Assembly: GCA_020633195.1 (NCBI GenBank)
Contig: JACKEC010000019.1
Coordinates: 507,741 to 571,740, forward strand
DNA from: Sandaracinaceae bacterium
GTDB lineage: Bacteria > Myxococcota_A > Polyangia > Polyangiales > Sandaracinaceae
Length of the DNA stretch: 64,000 bases
Direction of reading: 5' to 3'
The translations under genes were made by a program, and so were the position numbers. Below, one piece after another: positions 25,344-32,709 of this stretch. A model generated the notes under the pieces. It had not been told where the DNA came from and did not search any database. It saw only the letters and a program-made list of their open reading frames with translations. Positions within the stretch are counted from its first letter, which is position 1; every line of letters begins with the position of its first letter.

Positions 25344-26270
25344 TCAGACGAGCTGCGCGATCATGTCCTGCGAGCGCTCGGCGGAGGGTAGGCCCAGCGC
25401 GGTCGCGAGCGCGCCCTCCGGATCCTCCTCGTGACGACGCTGCAGGGCGCCGAGCTCTTCGCGCCGCGCGTCGTCGAGGCGGCGCACGGCGCGGGCGTCG
25501 AGCCGCTCGGTGGTCCAGTCCCAGATGGCGTACGAGAGGAGCGCGTGTCGCGCCTCGTCCCTCGCGATCGCGCCGAAGACGCGCGCGACCGCCGGGTCGG
25601 TCGCGGCGGCGCTCTGACGCGCGGCGAGCAGCGCGCCGAACGCCTCGCGCGCGCAGCCCTCGACGGCGTTGTCGCGGGCAACCTCCTCGAGTGTGCGAGT
25701 CGGCGTGAGGGTGTGTCGCGCCGCGCTCGGCTCCGCGCCGTAGCGCCGCGCGAGCCCGGCGATGGCCCGCGCGTGGCGCACCTCCTCGAGCGCCGAACGG
25801 CGCGCTCCAGAGACGAGGCGGCCTGGCGCCCCGTGGTCGGTGAGCTCGCGTGCGACGTGCTCGAAGGCGGGCACCGACGCCGCCTCCACCGCGGCGAGCT
25901 CCGCGAGCCAGCCGCCGACCGCGCTCGACGGCTCCCTCGACGCGACCTGTAGGCCGGTCGGGCGGCGGCCCCCAGGGCAGTACGGGTCGTACCGACACTC
26001 GACAGCGGTCGCCGGGTCGCCGACGAACTGGCACGAGATCAGGGATCCGCTGATCGACCCCCGACGGATCAACTCGCCGCACGCGTCCTCGCAAGAGGCC
26101 GCGGGGCCCGCGTCCGTCATGATCACCACCGCGCCGTCCCCGCTCAACGGGAAGGTGTCGGTCGTCTCCGGGCAGCCATAGCAGCCCCCGAACCCCGAGA
26201 TGAACGGCAGGGTGACGACCGGGAGCCCGAGCGCGATCCTCCGCATCCACGTCCTCGCCATGTCGTTCAT
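25344..26270 (-). CDS. Ferritin-like-domain lipoprotein
   Basis: 308 residues. The signal ends in a lipobox-like FGGCYGC, followed by a Cys-containing spacer (SCEDACGEL, LISCQF, CRYDPYC). Residues about 115-275 form a four-helix bundle with ligands spaced as in di-iron ferritin-like proteins: E in AAVEAASVPAFEHVARE, E/H in ALEEVRHARAIA, E in CAREAFGALLAA, and E/H in IARDEARHALLSY. An exported, lipid-anchored ferritin-like protein is unusual; iron or manganese chemistry at the envelope is inferred. Starts at 26261 (Met4) or 26246 (Met9) are also possible. Confidence 0.75.
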   Translation of the reverse strand: MNDMARTWMRRIALGLPVVTLPFISGFGGCYGCPETTDTFPLSGDGAVVIMTDAGPAASCEDACGELIRRGSISGSLISCQFVGDPATAVECRYDPYCPGGRRPTGLQVASREPSSAVGGWLAELAAVEAASVPAFEHVARELTDHGAPGRLVSGARRSALEEVRHARAIAGLARRYGAEPSAARHTLTPTRTLEEVARDNAVEGCAREAFGALLAARQSAAATDPAVARVFGAIARDEARHALLSYAIWDWTTERLDARAVRRLDDARREELGALQRRHEEDPEGALATALGLPSAERSQDMIAQLV

Positions 26271-26321
26271 CGCGTCAGCGTACCCCGACGTGCGCCGTGC
26301 GAGGTGCTACGAATCCGCCCG

Positions 26322-26759
26322 ATGGACGCGGCGGATCTCCTGGGCGGCGCGCGCTTGGCCTTCGCGGGCTTCTGGCTCGCGATCGTCCTCGGCGCGTGCA
26401 GCCCCACGCCGGGTGAGGACGCCGGGCTGAGCTGCAGGGGATACTGCTGCTCGGACGACGACTGCGTCGGCCACGAGGCGGGCCCGAACTGCGTCCTCCA
26501 GCACTCGGGAGAGTACGCGTGCGCGCGGAACTGCGACGGCGACCGGCACTGCGTCGGGAACGGCGGAGGCGCGTCGTGCCTCGGCTTCCGCCTCGGCGAC
26601 CGATCCTGCGGCTGTCAGACCGGCGCCGACTGCCCCGACCCCGAGCGACCCTACTGCGGCGCGCTCGACGCCGGGCCAGCGGGCTCGCAGTGCAGCGAAT
26701 GCGCGATGGACGCACACTGCGGCGCGGGCGAAGTCTGCCTGATGGGGAGCTGCGTCTGA
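26322..26759 (+). CDS. Small Cys-rich lipoprotein
   Basis: 145 residues from ATG 26322; signal ending WLAIVLGAC. The mature part contains about sixteen Cys (LSCRGYCCSDDDC, NCVLQHSG, ACARNCDGDRHC, RSCGCQTGADC, PYCGA, QCSECAMDAHC, EVCLMGSCV), laid out like the CxxDxxC modules of the larger Cys-rich lipoprotein at 18275. A GTG at 26304 is a possible earlier start. It is divergent from the ferritin-like lipoprotein, with a 50-base gap that must hold both promoters. Confidence 0.7.
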   Translation: MDAADLLGGARLAFAGFWLAIVLGACSPTPGEDAGLSCRGYCCSDDDCVGHEAGPNCVLQHSGEYACARNCDGDRHCVGNGGGASCLGFRLGDRSCGCQTGADCPDPERPYCGALDAGPAGSQCSECAMDAHCGAGEVCLMGSCV

Positions 26760-26820
26760 CGAGGAGCGCGCCGGCCCGGGTCCGGTCAGGGACGACAGAC
26801 GAGCGTTGCGGGGTGTACCG

Positions 26821-27744
26821 ATGAAGGCTGCGGTCTACGAGCGCTATGGGCCTCCCGAGGTGGTTCGGATCGAGGAGGTGCCCAAGCCGACGCCGGCGGA
26901 CGACGAGATCCTCGTGAGGGTGCACGCCGCGTCCGTCGCGGCGGGCGACTGGCGGATGCGGAAGGCCGACCCCGTCCTCGCGCGGCTCTTCAACGGGCTC
27001 TTCCGACCGAAGAAGGTGCAGATCCTGGGCTTCGAGCTCGCCGGAGTCGTGGAGGCGACGGGGCGCGACGCCACGCGGTTCTCGCCCGGTGACGAGGTGT
27101 TCGCGTTCACCGGCTTCGGCTTCGGGGCGCACGCCGAGTATCGCTGCCTGAAGGAGGGCGGGAAGCCGACCAAGCACGGCCTCGTCGCGCGGAAGCCGAC
27201 GAGCACGAGCTTCGTCGAGGCCGCGACGATCCCCGTCGGCGGCACCACCGCGCAGGCGTTCCTCCGCCGCTCCGGCCTCCGCGCGGGCGAGCGGCTCCTC
27301 GTCTACGGGGCGTCCGGCAGCGTGGGCACCTTCGCCGTGCAGCTCGGCAAGCACCTCGGCGCGCACGTGACGGGCGTCTGCAGCACCGGAAACGTCGGGC
27401 TCGTCGAGTCGCTCGGCGCCGACGAGGTCATCGACTACACGCGGGACGACCTGGCCGCGCGGGCGCGCGCCTTCGACGTGGTCTTCGACGCGGTGGGTAA
27501 GCTGAAGGCGGGGGCGCAAAAGGCGTTGCTGAAGAAGGGCGGCCGCCGGGTCTCCGTGAGCGGCTCGGCGTCGCTCGAGGAGGGCGACCTCGACGCGCTC
27601 CGAGGCCTCGTCGAGGCGGGAGCCCTGCGGTCGGTGGTCGACCGGACGTTTCCGCTCGAGGAGATCGTCGAGGCGCACCGCTACGTCGAGGCCGGGCACA
27701 AGAAGGGGAACGTCGCGGTCGTCTTGGTCGGTGACGGCGACTAG
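26821..27744 (+). CDS. Zinc-less medium-chain dehydrogenase (quinone oxidoreductase-like)
   Basis: 307 residues, the usual length. The N-terminal GroES-like half reads MKAAVYERYGPPEVVRIEEV and GFELAGVVEATG. The cofactor-binding Rossmann motif is YGASGSVGTFAVQLGKHLGA, and the C-terminus is FPLEEIVEAHRYVEAGHKKG. The Cys/His ligands of zinc alcohol dehydrogenases are absent, so an NADPH:quinone or enoyl reductase-like activity is likely. It stands alone: the upstream lipoprotein gene is 61 bases away and the downstream DNA is decayed. Confidence 0.88.
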   Translation: MKAAVYERYGPPEVVRIEEVPKPTPADDEILVRVHAASVAAGDWRMRKADPVLARLFNGLFRPKKVQILGFELAGVVEATGRDATRFSPGDEVFAFTGFGFGAHAEYRCLKEGGKPTKHGLVARKPTSTSFVEAATIPVGGTTAQAFLRRSGLRAGERLLVYGASGSVGTFAVQLGKHLGAHVTGVCSTGNVGLVESLGADEVIDYTRDDLAARARAFDVVFDAVGKLKAGAQKALLKKGGRRVSVSGSASLEEGDLDALRGLVEAGALRSVVDRTFPLEEIVEAHRYVEAGHKKGNVAVVLVGDGD

Positions 27745-27825
27745 GCGGGCGCGGCGGTGGGTTGGGGCGGGTATCCCTGCGCGTGGTCGCCCTACGCCTG
27801 CTGAGCTTCGTTGCTTGGGCGCCAC

Positions 27826-27954
27826 TCAGGGACCGATGAAGCACGGACCGATGCAGCCCCCGGTGTGAGCGAGGCCGCTGAAGAGCACCACGGCAGCGAC
27901 GACCGTTGCGAGGATCGCCGCCCCGCCGATGGCGATGAACACGATCCCCAGCAT
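27826..27954 (-). CDS. Small single-span membrane protein
   Basis: 42 residues from ATG 27954: one hydrophobic helix (IVFIAIGGAAILATVVAAVV) followed by LAHTGGCIGPCFIGP with a close Cys pair. The upstream part of the open frame is the antisense of the sirtuin relic and is not coding. Small membrane proteins of this kind are easily missed; no family is recognised. Composition favours a real peptide over chance. Confidence 0.45.
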   Translation of the reverse strand: MLGIVFIAIGGAAILATVVAAVVLFSGLAHTGGCIGPCFIGP

Positions 27955-27995
27955 TCCCACGCGGGGTGGCGCGTGGCTCGACCCTACACGAGCGC

Positions 27996-28213
27996 AGGCG
28001 GGCCCGCGCCTGCGCTTCGTCGCCCTCGGAACCTCGGGCGTGGTGTGGCCAGCTGCGGGGGCTCGTGGAAGGAGCACCAAAAGTGGGTGGACCTAGCTGG
28101 CTCGTCAACGCCGAGCGCGCCGATAACACGGATGCGTTCGATCGCCTCGTCGTGGGACGCAGCGCGGAGGTGCTCCCCTCTTCTTTTTCGGGCTCGCATG
28201 GCCTCGAGCCGCG
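27996..28213 (+). pseudogene. Relic copy of the 3' end of the sirtuin gene
   Basis: About 215 bases align with 37036-37250, the last 65 codons and just past the stop of the intact sirtuin gene, with most positions identical (for example CGCGCCTGCGCTTCGTCGCC in both). Small indels disrupt the frame; residues such as SWLVNAERADNTDAFDR are still readable. No 5' half, start or NAD-binding part is present. The fragment shows a segmental duplication over 9 kb or a transfer of a second sirtuin locus later deleted. Confidence 0.85.
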
Positions 28214-28370
28214 GTCGCTCGCCGCGGCGCGTCACGTCTACCTCGACTCCGTGAACGCACCGATGTGCGGCCTGGGGCCATCGCCGAGGGAGGTGGTGTC
28301 CCCGCTCCAGCACGTCGCCGCGACCCGTCGGCAAGACACCGCCGAAGGCGACCTCGAGGGGCTCGAGGGG

Positions 28371-28392
28371 CGTGGCGTACGTCGGACAGTTC
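28371..28392 (+). repeat. Single copy of the dispersed repeat
   Basis: CGTGGCGTACGTCGGACAGT-TC, one degenerate core of the family, followed by CGGGCGGCCGCGGCGTAC. The whole gap from 27955 to 28554 (600 bases) otherwise holds only the sirtuin relic and sequence without a plausible gene. Confidence 0.6.
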
Positions 28393-28554
28393 ATCGGGCG
28401 GCCGCGGCGTACCCAGCCCCATCGCGGTCTGCGACCCATCTCCGTTACCCGAGAGAGCGGGCTCGCTCGAGCGTCGACGGTTTGGCGTGTCAATGTTGGT
28501 TGACAGCGACTCCGGCTGAGTAGAACCGCCTGGTTCCCAATTCCAGTTTACGAT

Positions 28555-29586
28555 GTGCGTTGGCTAGCGCACAGTACCTCCGTGGACTTCACGCAGTCGA
28601 ATAGCGCCCTGATCGTTCAAGTCTCAGATCTCCATTTCGGCCGGGAGATCCACCCACCCGCATCGCGCCAGAACGTGCTCCGACGCGGCCACGGTAGAGC
28701 GGTCCCGGGAATGCACCCGCATTGCGTCGGCGCCCTTCGCGAGCTTGAGAACGAGATCCGCTCCATCATGCTGCGGTATCCGCAGGACGCGAAGACCCTC
28801 GCCGTCGTCGGCGACCTGACGGTGATCGGAGACGACTCCGAGTTCGCGCTCGCTCTTACGTATCTACGCGCCAGATTTCAGACGAGCCTCAAGCTCAGCA
28901 CTGGTCTCGGCGGTCTGTTCGACATCACCGTGATGGTTCCGGGGAACCACGACCATTGGGGCGGCCGATACGGGAGCTTCGCCGTCAATCCAGGTGCACT
29001 GGCCATTCACGGCGTGTACTTCGACTCCACGCCGGCGCAGCCCTGGTTCTTCCAGAAGCACCGCATCGGACCCGACGGAAACATTCAACTTCAACTGATG
29101 GGCCTGGACTCGTGCGCCGGGGCGGGCCTCAACGTGGCCGCTCGGGGGAGACTGCCGACGGGCGTTCAGGCTCATCTGTCTAGAGATATTGTTCAGTCGA
29201 ATCAGGAGGCAACTCTCGAGAGTCGCAAGGTCGCCCGGCTCCTCCTTTGCCATCACTCGATCGAGAACAGCTCGGGTGTCAACGCCATGCTGCACGCTAT
29301 GGATCCGACTTCGAGGACGGATCTGGAGGGCTTCATGCAGACCAATTCAGTGCATGCCATTCTGACTGGTCACATACATTCGACGCGATTGCCACCCGCG
29401 CAGGCCGCGTACGGCGCGGAGTACCGCAGCGGGTCGGCTTGCCAGAGCCGCTCGCCCACGCATGAGATTCTCGTGCACCGGATCTCGGTCGAGGGAGGTT
29501 ACTTGGTAATGCGGAGTGTGGCGCTGGCCCGAACGAAAGGGGGTCCGTTCGGGACAATGCAGCACGTTCATAGAAGGCTGGCCTAG
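28555..29586 (+). CDS. Calcineurin-like metallophosphoesterase
   Basis: 343 residues. All five motifs of the family are present: VSDLHFG (Asp25, His27), VVGDLT (Asp87), PGNHDHWGG (Asn131, His132), LLCHHS (His233) and ILTGHIHST (His273, His275). A dinuclear-metal phosphoesterase (protein, nucleotide or nucleic-acid substrate) is therefore expected; no signal peptide, so cytoplasmic. Codon use is visibly less GC-rich than the neighbours. GTG 28555 is the start used; GTG 28582 is an alternative. Its stop shares CTAG with the stop of the convergent gene at 29583. Confidence 0.85.
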   Translation: MRWLAHSTSVDFTQSNSALIVQVSDLHFGREIHPPASRQNVLRRGHGRAVPGMHPHCVGALRELENEIRSIMLRYPQDAKTLAVVGDLTVIGDDSEFALALTYLRARFQTSLKLSTGLGGLFDITVMVPGNHDHWGGRYGSFAVNPGALAIHGVYFDSTPAQPWFFQKHRIGPDGNIQLQLMGLDSCAGAGLNVAARGRLPTGVQAHLSRDIVQSNQEATLESRKVARLLLCHHSIENSSGVNAMLHAMDPTSRTDLEGFMQTNSVHAILTGHIHSTRLPPAQAAYGAEYRSGSACQSRSPTHEILVHRISVEGGYLVMRSVALARTKGGPFGTMQHVHRRLA

Positions 29587-30149
29587 CCAAGACCGTAGTC
29601 GCTCTGCTCGAGCCTTACCGTCACTCCCCGTTCTCCCACTCTTAGGCTCAGGTGGGGCAGAAGCGGCGTGGCCTCCGGCGTCTCCGCCCACTCGCGACAG
29701 GCGGTGGCGATTCGAGCCCACAGCCCGAGCGCATCACTCGGCTCGATACCGAGCTGCAGCGCCAGGTCCCGTGCAATCTCGGTAGCAGCGATCCGGACGC
29801 GCGGATCTTTGCGGTTCTCTGGGAGCCGAATGACCGAGCCCGGTCCCACCGTCACCTCGAAGTGAGGTTCGCTGTCAAGCTCCTCGATACTGCCCTCGGC
29901 CTCGACTCCACCTTCCGAGTGAAGGAGGGCTGAGCGTAGCAGGGCGCCCACCGCGGCGATTGCCCGGCCCACCACCTCGACGCTCGCCGTTCCGCCCCAG
30001 CGGTTTGAGAGGATCTGGGCGTTGTGCCCAATGATCGTCTCCCGGTCGCTCTGCGCCTGCGAGAGGAGATCGCTGTCCGGCGGCTCGGCCGAGTCATGCT
30101 CCCTCAGGGCCACCTCGATCTCGGCGAGCTTCTCCTCGTACGTCTTCAT
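29583..30149 (-). CDS. Hypothetical protein in the sigma-like cassette
   Basis: 188 residues, acidic; no family recognised. The N-terminal half is helical (YEEKLAEIEVALREHDSAE, IIGHNAQILSNRWGG), a central stretch is Glu-rich (EAEGSIEELDSE), and the C-terminal half has mixed helices (ATEIARDLALQLGIEPSDAL). No membrane segment or Cys pair. It starts nine bases after the sigma-like gene, so the two are an operon; a role as partner or anti-sigma-like regulator is possible but only suggested by position. Confidence 0.65.
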   Translation of the reverse strand: MKTYEEKLAEIEVALREHDSAEPPDSDLLSQAQSDRETIIGHNAQILSNRWGGTASVEVVGRAIAAVGALLRSALLHSEGGVEAEGSIEELDSEPHFEVTVGPGSVIRLPENRKDPRVRIAATEIARDLALQLGIEPSDALGLWARIATACREWAETPEATPLLPHLSLRVGERGVTVRLEQSDYGLG

Positions 30150-30158
30150 GTTCGTCTC

Positions 30159-30845
30159 CTACGCGAGCTGAGCGTTCACCACCTCACGCGCGCGCGCGAG
30201 CGCTTCGCGGACCTGGTGCGGCGTTAGGCTCAGATGCATCGCAACAGCTGCGATGCCGAGTTGGTGATTGATGAGGAGGTCGCAGACGCGAAGCTCGGTA
30301 TGGGTGAGCCCTCCCGCGATGCCGAGTGCCGCGGCAAGCGCGAGAAATCCGTCCAGAACCAACTGCCTGGCCTTGTAGCGGCTGACTTCCAGCTTGGACG
30401 CGATCTCACGGAGGCTCTGCTCGCCATCCTCGATGCCCAGGAAAAGCGAGATCGCCTGCGCGTGCTCGGTAGGTAGGGTCTCAAGCGCGCGTAGAAGATC
30501 TTCGCGAGGGACGGTCGGTCGAAGCTCGTGGCCGTCGTCGGGAGGCTCCGCATGCTGTAGGTGGTTGAGCAGCTCGCGCTGGCGTCGAGTCGTCCTCGCA
30601 GCGCTCCGAACGAAGTTCCGAAAGGCGGCGCGGATGTAGGCGTCGCGTGCCGGTACATCCAGACTCCCTGTCCGCCGAAGGATCCGAGGCAGCTGCTCGA
30701 GAGCAAACGAGTGAACCAGATCGTTCGCCTCCACAGGCCCGAGAGTTCGCGCTGCGGCCGCGGCGACGCTCCCGAGGAGGTCCCGTTGCTCAAGCAGGAT
30801 TTCCCAGACGTCACGCCAGGTAGGTTCGCGGTGGTCGCTCGACAT
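30159..30845 (-). CDS. RNA polymerase sigma-70-like (ECF-type) factor with an extra C-terminal helix-turn-helix
   Basis: 228 residues from ATG 30845 (the frame is open to 31076, but the upstream part is repeat DNA). Region 2-like helices: ANDLVHSFALEQLPRILRRT and DAYIRAAFRNFVRSAARTTR. Region 4-like: LPTEHAQAISLFLGIEDGEQ then SLREIASKLEVSRYKARQLV. After it comes a second HTH-like unit, TELRVCDLLINHQLGIAAVA with SLTPHQVREALARARE. The factor is divergent from classical ECF proteins. It begins an operon with the unknown 188-residue protein and faces the metallophosphoesterase. Confidence 0.7.
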   Translation of the reverse strand: MSSDHREPTWRDVWEILLEQRDLLGSVAAAAARTLGPVEANDLVHSFALEQLPRILRRTGSLDVPARDAYIRAAFRNFVRSAARTTRRQRELLNHLQHAEPPDDGHELRPTVPREDLLRALETLPTEHAQAISLFLGIEDGEQSLREIASKLEVSRYKARQLVLDGFLALAAALGIAGGLTHTELRVCDLLINHQLGIAAVAMHLSLTPHQVREALARAREVVNAQLA

Positions 30846-31177
30846 GGTCGTTGCCTCGAGGGCTGGTCTACCCGCTTCGTCATCACTTACGGAACGACTG
30901 GAAGAGGCTAGTGGCCGAAAAAATCTCTCGACGATCGCTACGGCCACGTCTAGCTCTCGGAAATCGTTCGGTTTATCGGCTGCCTCAGCTTGCTCGGAGG
31001 CCGCGCCGGCCAACCGGAGATCTGAACGAGGTACGGCGCCGCGGAGGGGGGCGGCGAGGGATCTTGGGAGCGCCAACGCGGGTACTGACCAGCTCCAGCC
31101 CGTGACCCCGCCCCACGAATCCCGCGCCGTCGCCCCCCCGCTAGTGGCGGAGCGTGGCCACGCAGGCCGGCACGACC
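30846..31177. promoter_or_regulatory. 332-base gap upstream of the sigma-like operon, including a short repeat
   Basis: No gene is seen. The minus-strand promoter of the sigma-like operon should lie here; on that strand GAGATTTTTTCGGCCACTAG (30905-30924) is the only A/T-rich patch. A copy of the GAACGAGGTACGGCGCCG repeat is at 31024-31041, preceded by sequence matching 13519-13536. The remainder up to the TetR stop at 31178 is low-complexity GC. Confidence 0.4.
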
Positions 31178-31765
31178 CTACACGAGCGCGAGGGCCGCGT
31201 TGGCTACGTCTTCGAGCGTCCGCCGCGGAGCCCCCGCGCGGCTGAGCGCGCTGATGCCTGCGAGCGAGGCGACGAGCAGGCGCGCGGTCGCGGCGGGGCC
31301 GGGTGCGTCCGGGCGCGGGGACCGACGTCGCTCGGCGGCGACGCAGCGCCGGAGGAACGCTTCGAGCGCGTCGAGCTCGCGGCGCACCTGGGCCGCGCTC
31401 TCGGGATCGAGGCGGGGGGTCTCGACGGCGGACGCGAGGAGGAGGCAGCCGCGCCCGAGCTCTCCGTCGGGCACGTCGAGCGCGGCGTCGATGAGGCGCG
31501 CGAACCAGCGCTCGAGGATCGCCCGCGGGCCATGGTCGCCATCGACGCCCTCGCGCACGAGCGCCGAGTACGCGGAGAGCGCCTCGCGGAAGAGCGCCTC
31601 CTTGCTCCCGAACGTGGCGTAGATACTGCCGGGCTGGAGGCCCATCGCCGGGCCGAGCGAGGAGAGCGACGCGCCCTGATAGCCCTCGCGCCAGAACACC
31701 TGCATGGCGGAGGCGACGACGGCGCCTCGATCGAAGCTCTTGGGACGGGCCACGAGGGGGAGCAT
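31178..31765 (-). CDS. TetR-family transcriptional regulator, divergent to a hydrolase
   Basis: 195 residues. HTH region: ASLSSLGPAMGLQPGSIYAT followed by FGSKEALFREAL, and a C-terminal domain with a TetR_C-like Cys (GRGCLLLASAVETP). It is separated by 79 bases from the divergent alpha/beta hydrolase gene; that gap holds two near-identical palindromes that fit TetR operators. Self- and neighbour-repression with a ligand related to the hydrolase substrate is the natural inference. Confidence 0.9.
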   Translation of the reverse strand: MLPLVARPKSFDRGAVVASAMQVFWREGYQGASLSSLGPAMGLQPGSIYATFGSKEALFREALSAYSALVREGVDGDHGPRAILERWFARLIDAALDVPDGELGRGCLLLASAVETPRLDPESAAQVRRELDALEAFLRRCVAAERRRSPRPDAPGPAATARLLVASLAGISALSRAGAPRRTLEDVANAALALV

Positions 31766-31772
31766 AGCTTCG

Positions 31773-31816
31773 TTTTTGAGGGACCGCTCAAAAAGTTCTT
31801 GAGCGATCGCTCAAGA
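31773..31816. promoter_or_regulatory. Paired TetR-type operators
   Basis: Site 1 (31773-31794): TTTTTGAG-GGACCG-CTCAAAAA, an inverted repeat. Site 2 (31797-31816): a perfect 20-base palindrome centred on CGATCG (TTGAGCGATCGCTCAA). Both share TTGAGSGAYCGCTCAA. They lie between the divergent TetR and hydrolase starts, and site 2 ends 29 bases before the hydrolase ATG, so occupancy could block both promoters. Confidence 0.75.
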
Positions 31817-31844
31817 CGATCCAAAGACCCTCTTCGGAGGACGC

Positions 31845-32705
31845 ATGGAGCTGCACGAGACGACATCGACGGGGGAAGCGGACGAGCTGCGGTACGTGAA
31901 GGCCAACGGCCTCCGGTTCGCCTATCTCGAGGCGGGGGAGGGGCCGCTCGCGCTGCTCGTCCACGGCTTCCCCGACACGCCTCATGGCTTTCGCGAGCTC
32001 GTGCCCGCGCTCGTGAGCGCAGGCTACCGGGTGGTCGCGCCGTACACGCGCGGCTACGCGCCGACGGAGATCCCGGCGACGCGGGTCACCCGCATCGACG
32101 AGCTCGCGACGGATGTGCTCGCGCTCGTCGAGGCGCTCGGGCATCGCTCGTGCGTGCTCGTGGGCCACGACTGGGGCGCGGCGACGGCCTACCTCGCGGC
32201 GGCGAAGGAGCCTTCGCGCGTGGAGAAGCTGGTCACCATCGGGATCCCGCACCCGGCCGCCCTCGAGCCGTCGCTGCGCACGCTCTGGGTCGGGCGGCAC
32301 TTCATCGACTTCAAGATCCCCGGCGCCGTCTCGCGCGTCGCGCGCGACGACCTCTCGCACATCGACCGGCTCTATCGGCGCTGGTCGCCGACGTGGCGCT
32401 TCGGCCCCGAGGAGACGGCGCCGGTGAAGGCGTCCTTCGCGGACCGCGCCAGCCTCGACGCGGCGCTCGGCTACTACCGTGGCTTCTCGCCGCGCGAGCG
32501 GTCCGAGGCGCTGCGCGGCAAGATCCGCGTGCCGACGCTCGCGGTGGCCGGCCTCGACGACCCGGCCATCGGCGTCGACGCATACGAGAAGGCGCGCCGG
32601 AAGTTCTCGGCCGACTACCGCGTCGCGGCGCTGCCCGGCGGGCACTTCGTCCACCGCGAGTGCCCGGTCGCGTTCCGCGACGCCGTGCTCGACTTCCTCG
32701 GCTAG
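31845..32705 (+). CDS. Alpha/beta hydrolase, epoxide-hydrolase/haloalkane-dehalogenase-like
   Basis: 286 residues. Oxyanion-hole motif LLVHGFPDTPHGF, nucleophile elbow VGHDWGAATAY with Asp as nucleophile (typical of epoxide hydrolases and dehalogenases rather than esterases), cap region about 135-210, and catalytic His in PGGHFVHRE. AVAGLDDPAIG may provide the acid. The ATG at 31845 has CGGAGGA eight bases upstream. It is controlled by the divergent TetR operators; probable role is detoxification or use of a small lipophilic compound. Confidence 0.88.
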   Translation: MELHETTSTGEADELRYVKANGLRFAYLEAGEGPLALLVHGFPDTPHGFRELVPALVSAGYRVVAPYTRGYAPTEIPATRVTRIDELATDVLALVEALGHRSCVLVGHDWGAATAYLAAAKEPSRVEKLVTIGIPHPAALEPSLRTLWVGRHFIDFKIPGAVSRVARDDLSHIDRLYRRWSPTWRFGPEETAPVKASFADRASLDAALGYYRGFSPRERSEALRGKIRVPTLAVAGLDDPAIGVDAYEKARRKFSADYRVAALPGGHFVHRECPVAFRDAVLDFLG

Positions 32706-32709
32706 CTAG

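Noticed and set aside
27979..31183. A 17-base match (CGACCCTACACGAGCGC) between 27979-27995 and the end of the TetR gene at 31167-31183.
   Set aside because: Too short; several such matches are expected by chance in 64 kb of GC-rich DNA. The match is not extended on either side.
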